From the NCBI GenBank assembly GCA_030452275.1, contig JAKDMR010000081.1:1-7827 (forward strand): a DNA stretch of 7,827 nucleotides. The letters are read 5' to 3'. The translations under genes and the position numbers were made by a program. The stretch comes from Candidatus Nitrosocosmicus sp. Its GTDB lineage: Archaea; Thermoproteota; Nitrososphaeria; Nitrososphaerales; Nitrososphaeraceae. This document shows positions 5,719-7,827 of the stretch, piece after piece. Position 1 is the stretch's first letter, and each line of letters opens with the position of its first letter. The notes beneath the pieces were generated by a model. That model was not told where the DNA came from and did no database searches. It was given only the letters and a program-made list of their open reading frames with translations.

Positions 5719-5719
5719 T

Positions 5720-6229
5720 ATGTCTTCCTACGGTTCTGTGGGTGTATCCCCACTTGCTCCAATGGCCAATACCCCAGAGCATGAGCTGGCTACCTTGTTA
5801 AAGGATAACTATGATCAAACAATAACAGGTATACCCCTGTCAGATATCAACTTCGAGCAATGGTGGAGTGGGTATCGGGATGTTGCAGTTTATTTTCAAG
5901 ATACTGGATCATTTAATGTGGGTAACAATTTGGGACACAGGATAGAAGACATTGACTCATACACTGATATCCATATCTTTGCAAGGTCTATCAAGTCAGA
6001 TTATGCCAGCTCTGGCGAGAAGAAATGTTTTGATATTGAAAAGTGGATCAGAAAGGTAATACAGCAACATAATACAGATTTGATGGATAAAGGGATATTG
6101 TATATAAGATATGAAGATTCTAGAAGTCTACCCTATTTTATGGGAGATTCAACAAACTATGATGATATCGTTAACAGAAATGTGATAAGTGTTTTAATGA
6201 AAATTAGAAACATTGACAATTCGACATAA
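5720..6229 (+). CDS. Probable tail terminator / tail completion protein
   Basis: The 169-residue protein follows the connector gene with a single intervening base. After a flexible start (residues 1-18) it has a helix (HELATLLKDNY, 21-31) and strand-helix-strand order: VAVYFQDTGS, a central strand TDIHIFARS, the amphipathic helix FDIEKWIRKVIQQHN, the strand GILYIRYEDSR, and a last strand NVISVLMKIRNID. That order, with an acidic early helix and a closing R..VISVLMKIR strand, is typical of tail terminator proteins that cap the tail tube and join it to the neck. Position next to a connector agrees. I see no catalytic motif. Tail terminator is the best guess; head-closure protein is the main alternative. 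Confidence 0.45.
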   Translation: MSSYGSVGVSPLAPMANTPEHELATLLKDNYDQTITGIPLSDINFEQWWSGYRDVAVYFQDTGSFNVGNNLGHRIEDIDSYTDIHIFARSIKSDYASSGEKKCFDIEKWIRKVIQQHNTDLMDKGILYIRYEDSRSLPYFMGDSTNYDDIVNRNVISVLMKIRNIDNST

Positions 6230-6240
6230 AATAGAATAGA

Positions 6241-6256
6241 TAAAGCTTATAGCTTT
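6241..6256 (+). promoter_or_regulatory. Palindromic TATA-like element TAAAGCTTATAGCTTT
   Basis: AAAGCT-TAT-AGCTTT (6242-6256) is a perfect 6-bp-arm dyad, 24-39 nt before the TTG start at 6280. The first 14 bases (6241-6254) equal 3786-3799 upstream of the other HNH gene. It could combine TATA box and operator. Confidence 0.5.
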
Positions 6257-6279
6257 CTCTTTTAATTAATAAAATATAG

Positions 6280-6948
6280 TTGGTAAAAGGTATTCTATGT
6301 AATGAATGTAAGTCACCTAATCAAGTAAGTTTTTATTCTCAATTTAACAAGTATCTTTGTTCTACACACTATAAACAAAATATCCAGAAAGGTAAACCAC
6401 ATAAACTATGTAAATGTGGTTGTGGTATTATGATACCAATTACGAATATGAATGGAGATCCTCGGGATTATAAAAAGGGACATTCATCAAAAGGAAAAAA
6501 TAATCCTATGTGGAAAGGAGGTAAGATGTTAGATGTTGAGGAATATGTTTTAGTTAAGAAACCTGATCATCCTTTTGCTAATAATAATGGATATGTCCGA
6601 GAGCATAGATTGGTTATGGAAAATAAATTAGGTAGATATCTCACAAAGGAAGAGGTAGTACACCATATAAACGGCGTAAAAAATCAAAATAATATTGAAA
6701 ATTTAATGTTGTATAGTAGTCACAAGATCCATATCGGTAATCACAGATTGGGTAAACACATTGATACTTCTGATAGAAGGTGTTTTAGATGTGGATCAAA
6801 AACAACTTATATTCAAAAACCAACTGGAAGTCAGAAAACGCCTAAACTAGTATGGTGTCACCTACCCTGGGATAAAGAAAACTGGTATTGTCAGAAGTGT
6901 TATTATAAATCAAATAGTAAATATAAAATTCAGAACATAATAGCTTAG
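6280..6948 (+). CDS. HNH_3/NUMOD3-type homing endonuclease-like protein with zinc knuckles
   Basis: The 222-residue protein is an HNH nuclease of a different family from the one at 3831. The N-terminus has a zinc ribbon (C7/C10 with C27/H30) and a second cluster (C44, C46, C48). A NUMOD3-like DNA-binding motif KGKNNPMWKGG follows (71-81). The HNH_3 core is GYVREHRLVMENKLGRYL (104-121) and EEVVHHINGVKNQNNIENL (124-142), with H128/H129 and the N residues catalytic or metal-binding, then YSSHKIH. A C-terminal zinc ribbon uses C168/C171 and C204/C207. The start is TTG at 6280; an in-frame TAG lies immediately before it (6277-6279), and the next ATG (residue 51) would lose the first zinc ribbon. 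It is A/T-rich like the other HNH gene, suggesting recent arrival. The core is confident; homing activity is inferred. Confidence 0.83.
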   Translation: MVKGILCNECKSPNQVSFYSQFNKYLCSTHYKQNIQKGKPHKLCKCGCGIMIPITNMNGDPRDYKKGHSSKGKNNPMWKGGKMLDVEEYVLVKKPDHPFANNNGYVREHRLVMENKLGRYLTKEEVVHHINGVKNQNNIENLMLYSSHKIHIGNHRLGKHIDTSDRRCFRCGSKTTYIQKPTGSQKTPKLVWCHLPWDKENWYCQKCYYKSNSKYKIQNIIA

Positions 6949-6994
6949 TAGTTAGCTGTATAGATAATAATAATAGTTAGTGTATATATGAAAT

Positions 6995-7234
6995 TTATAG
7001 CTCTGTGAAACTTTTTATCACGTTATTTAACAGTCCGTCTTTATCTCCGTATGTGAACTTTACCTTTTCTACATTCATTATTTGATAGAAAACAATATAG
7101 TCTTTTACAAAGTTCTGAGAAACATTTCTTATTTCTTCAAAGTTAGAACCATGTGCAATAAAATCCAATTGCATGTCTGTTTCTAATGGTTTTATAAATT
7201 GTGCCTTTACATTTAATTCAAGTTCATGAGTCAT
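6995..7234 (-). CDS. Hypothetical 79-residue protein
   Basis: I do not recognise this protein. It reads as a compact alpha/beta domain: strand THELELNVKAQFIKP (2-16), strand DMQLDFIAHGS (20-30), helix NFEEIRNVSQNFVKDYIVFYQI (31-52), strand EKVKFTYGD (56-64), and a short helix at the end. There is no signal peptide, membrane helix or cysteine. ATG at 7234 is the start; TAATATAAGA at 7261-7270 is a plausible TATA box. It lies downstream of the membrane-protein gene on the same strand (69-nt gap) and converges with the HNH gene. The fold order hints at a small structural or DNA-modulating viral protein, but nothing more can be said. Confidence 0.6.
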   Translation of the reverse strand: MTHELELNVKAQFIKPLETDMQLDFIAHGSNFEEIRNVSQNFVKDYIVFYQIMNVEKVKFTYGDKDGLLNNVIKSFTEL

Positions 7235-7260
7235 TTAGTACAAACATAATAAAAAAAATA

Positions 7261-7270
7261 TCTTATATTA
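7261..7270 (-). promoter_or_regulatory. TATA-box-like element TAATATAAGA
   Basis: On the minus strand TAATATAAGA lies 27-36 nt upstream of the ATG at 7234, the expected TATA distance for a leaderless archaeal transcript. It lacks the AGCT extension seen in most other elements in the window. Confidence 0.4.
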
Positions 7271-7284
7271 CAACCAATTTTTTG

Positions 7285-7303
7285 GATAAGATAAAAAGGA
7301 AGG
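7285..7303 (-). terminator. Possible oligo-T terminator after the membrane-protein gene
   Basis: Just after the TAA at 7304-7306 the minus strand reads CCTTCCTTTTTATCTTATCC, a T5 run in a pyrimidine tract, of the kind that ends archaeal transcripts. It lies before the TATA-like element of the next gene, which agrees with separate transcription. Confidence 0.3.
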
Positions 7304-7786
7304 TTAGGCTTTTGGAGTAACGTCGTTATTATTATTTTCTCCTACTAATGATTCTGCTATTAGTTCTTCATCCTTCTTGATGTTGAATACCAGTTTGTCT
7401 TCTTCCCAGTCTGCTATTATTTTGTTTGCTTGTACTTTTTCTAGCTGTTGTTTTTGTTCTGTATTTGGAGAGGGTATTGCTAGGTTGAATCCTTTGTTTA
7501 ATCCGGCTCCTATGAGTGCAGCGGATAAGAAAGCCATGACTAGAGTTACCTCTTCACCTGATGGTATTTGTGTGAGCACGGTCTGGTATAATGATCCTAT
7601 TATAACGAATGACGTGATTCCCGAGACTAGTGCAGTGCCCAAAAACTTGTGGTCAAAAAAGATCTTGATATCAAACTCTTCGAATTCCAGTTTTGCTTTC
7701 CAGAATGGGATCATTGTTGTTACAAAGTTTCCTAGAAAGGCACCGAACAGTATTATTATTTGTTGTATGTTCTGATCGAATAACAT
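7304..7786 (-). CDS. Three-helix membrane protein, holin candidate
   Basis: The 160-residue protein has three hydrophobic helices: about 7-28 (IQQIIILFGAFLGNFVTTMI), 48-70 (FLGTALVSGITSFVIIGSLY) and 79-100 (EVTLVMAFLSAALIGAGLNKGF). A charged 60-residue tail follows (KQQLEKVQANKIIADWEEDK, ending NNNNDVTPKA). Small size, three closely packed helices rich in G/A/S and a hydrophilic C-terminus match class I holin layout, but a viral membrane or host-envelope protein would look similar, and no endolysin gene is in the window. ATG at 7786 is the start; a CTTATAGCT element lies 28-36 nt upstream. Membrane topology is clear; lysis function is a guess. Confidence 0.65.
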   Translation of the reverse strand: MLFDQNIQQIIILFGAFLGNFVTTMIPFWKAKLEFEEFDIKIFFDHKFLGTALVSGITSFVIIGSLYQTVLTQIPSGEEVTLVMAFLSAALIGAGLNKGFNLAIPSPNTEQKQQLEKVQANKIIADWEEDKLVFNIKKDEELIAESLVGENNNNDVTPKA

Positions 7787-7813
7787 ATGTTGAGAGAAAG
7801 AAAAGCTGTATAG

Positions 7814-7822
7814 AGCTATAAG
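7814..7822 (-). promoter_or_regulatory. TATA-box-like element CTTATAGCT
   Basis: On the minus strand CTTATAGCT lies 28-36 nt before the ATG at 7786 of the membrane-protein gene. The core is identical to the elements before both HNH genes and the glycosyltransferase gene. Confidence 0.5.
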
Positions 7823-7827
7823 TATTA

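Noticed and set aside
7377..7775. 132-codon plus-strand open frame opposite the membrane-protein gene
   Set aside because: The minus-strand protein has regular membrane helices and an upstream TATA element; the plus frame reads as a serine-rich shadow.
1..7827. tRNA, rRNA, CRISPR array, insertion sequence or riboswitch
   Set aside because: I saw no T-arm or anticodon-arm pattern, no spaced repeat series, no transposase frame with terminal inverted repeats and no known riboswitch core.

Overview
The window reads as part of an integrated (or recently free) tailed archaeal virus, most likely of an ammonia-oxidising thaumarchaeon (Nitrososphaera/Nitrosocosmicus type). The archaeal call rests on three things. 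There is a small exported protein with the W-x-TFED-x-YGFSIDYP start common in that group. TATA-box-like elements lie about 25-40 nt upstream of start codons, with little sign of Shine-Dalgarno sequences. The composition is A/T-rich, with GTG and TTG starts. The viral call rests on a set of siphovirus-type morphogenesis proteins. The host genus is an inference, not a sequence match.

Layout: Bases 1-1060 look like flanking or accessory DNA: a RelE/ParE-type toxin (+), a short signal-peptide protein (-) and a tiny one-helix membrane protein (+). Bases 1077-3725 are a minus-strand tail module, read right to left: tail tube protein, tail assembly chaperone G, its -1 frameshift extension T, and an HK97-gp10-like neck/tail-completion protein. 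Bases 3831-6948 are plus-strand: an HNH endonuclease, a GT-A glycosyltransferase, a probable head-tail connector, a probable tail terminator (one base apart), and a second, unrelated HNH endonuclease with several zinc knuckles. Bases 6995-7786 hold two minus-strand genes: an unrecognised 79-residue protein and a three-helix membrane protein that could be a holin.

How it fits together: connector, gp10-like protein and terminator would close the head and cap the tail. The tube protein polymerises the tail, and G/GT would chaperone tube subunits onto a tape measure that is not in this window. The glycosyltransferase may decorate virion proteins. The two HNH genes look like selfish inserts bracketing the plus-strand cassette.

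The strongest new observation is a complete -1 programmed frameshift signal at the end of gene G: an in-phase A AAA AAC heptamer, a 6-nt spacer and a 6-bp hairpin spanning the tandem stop, leading into an open 143-codon extension. The second is a recurring TTATAGCT/TATATAGCT element in front of six starts, in two places built into larger dyads.
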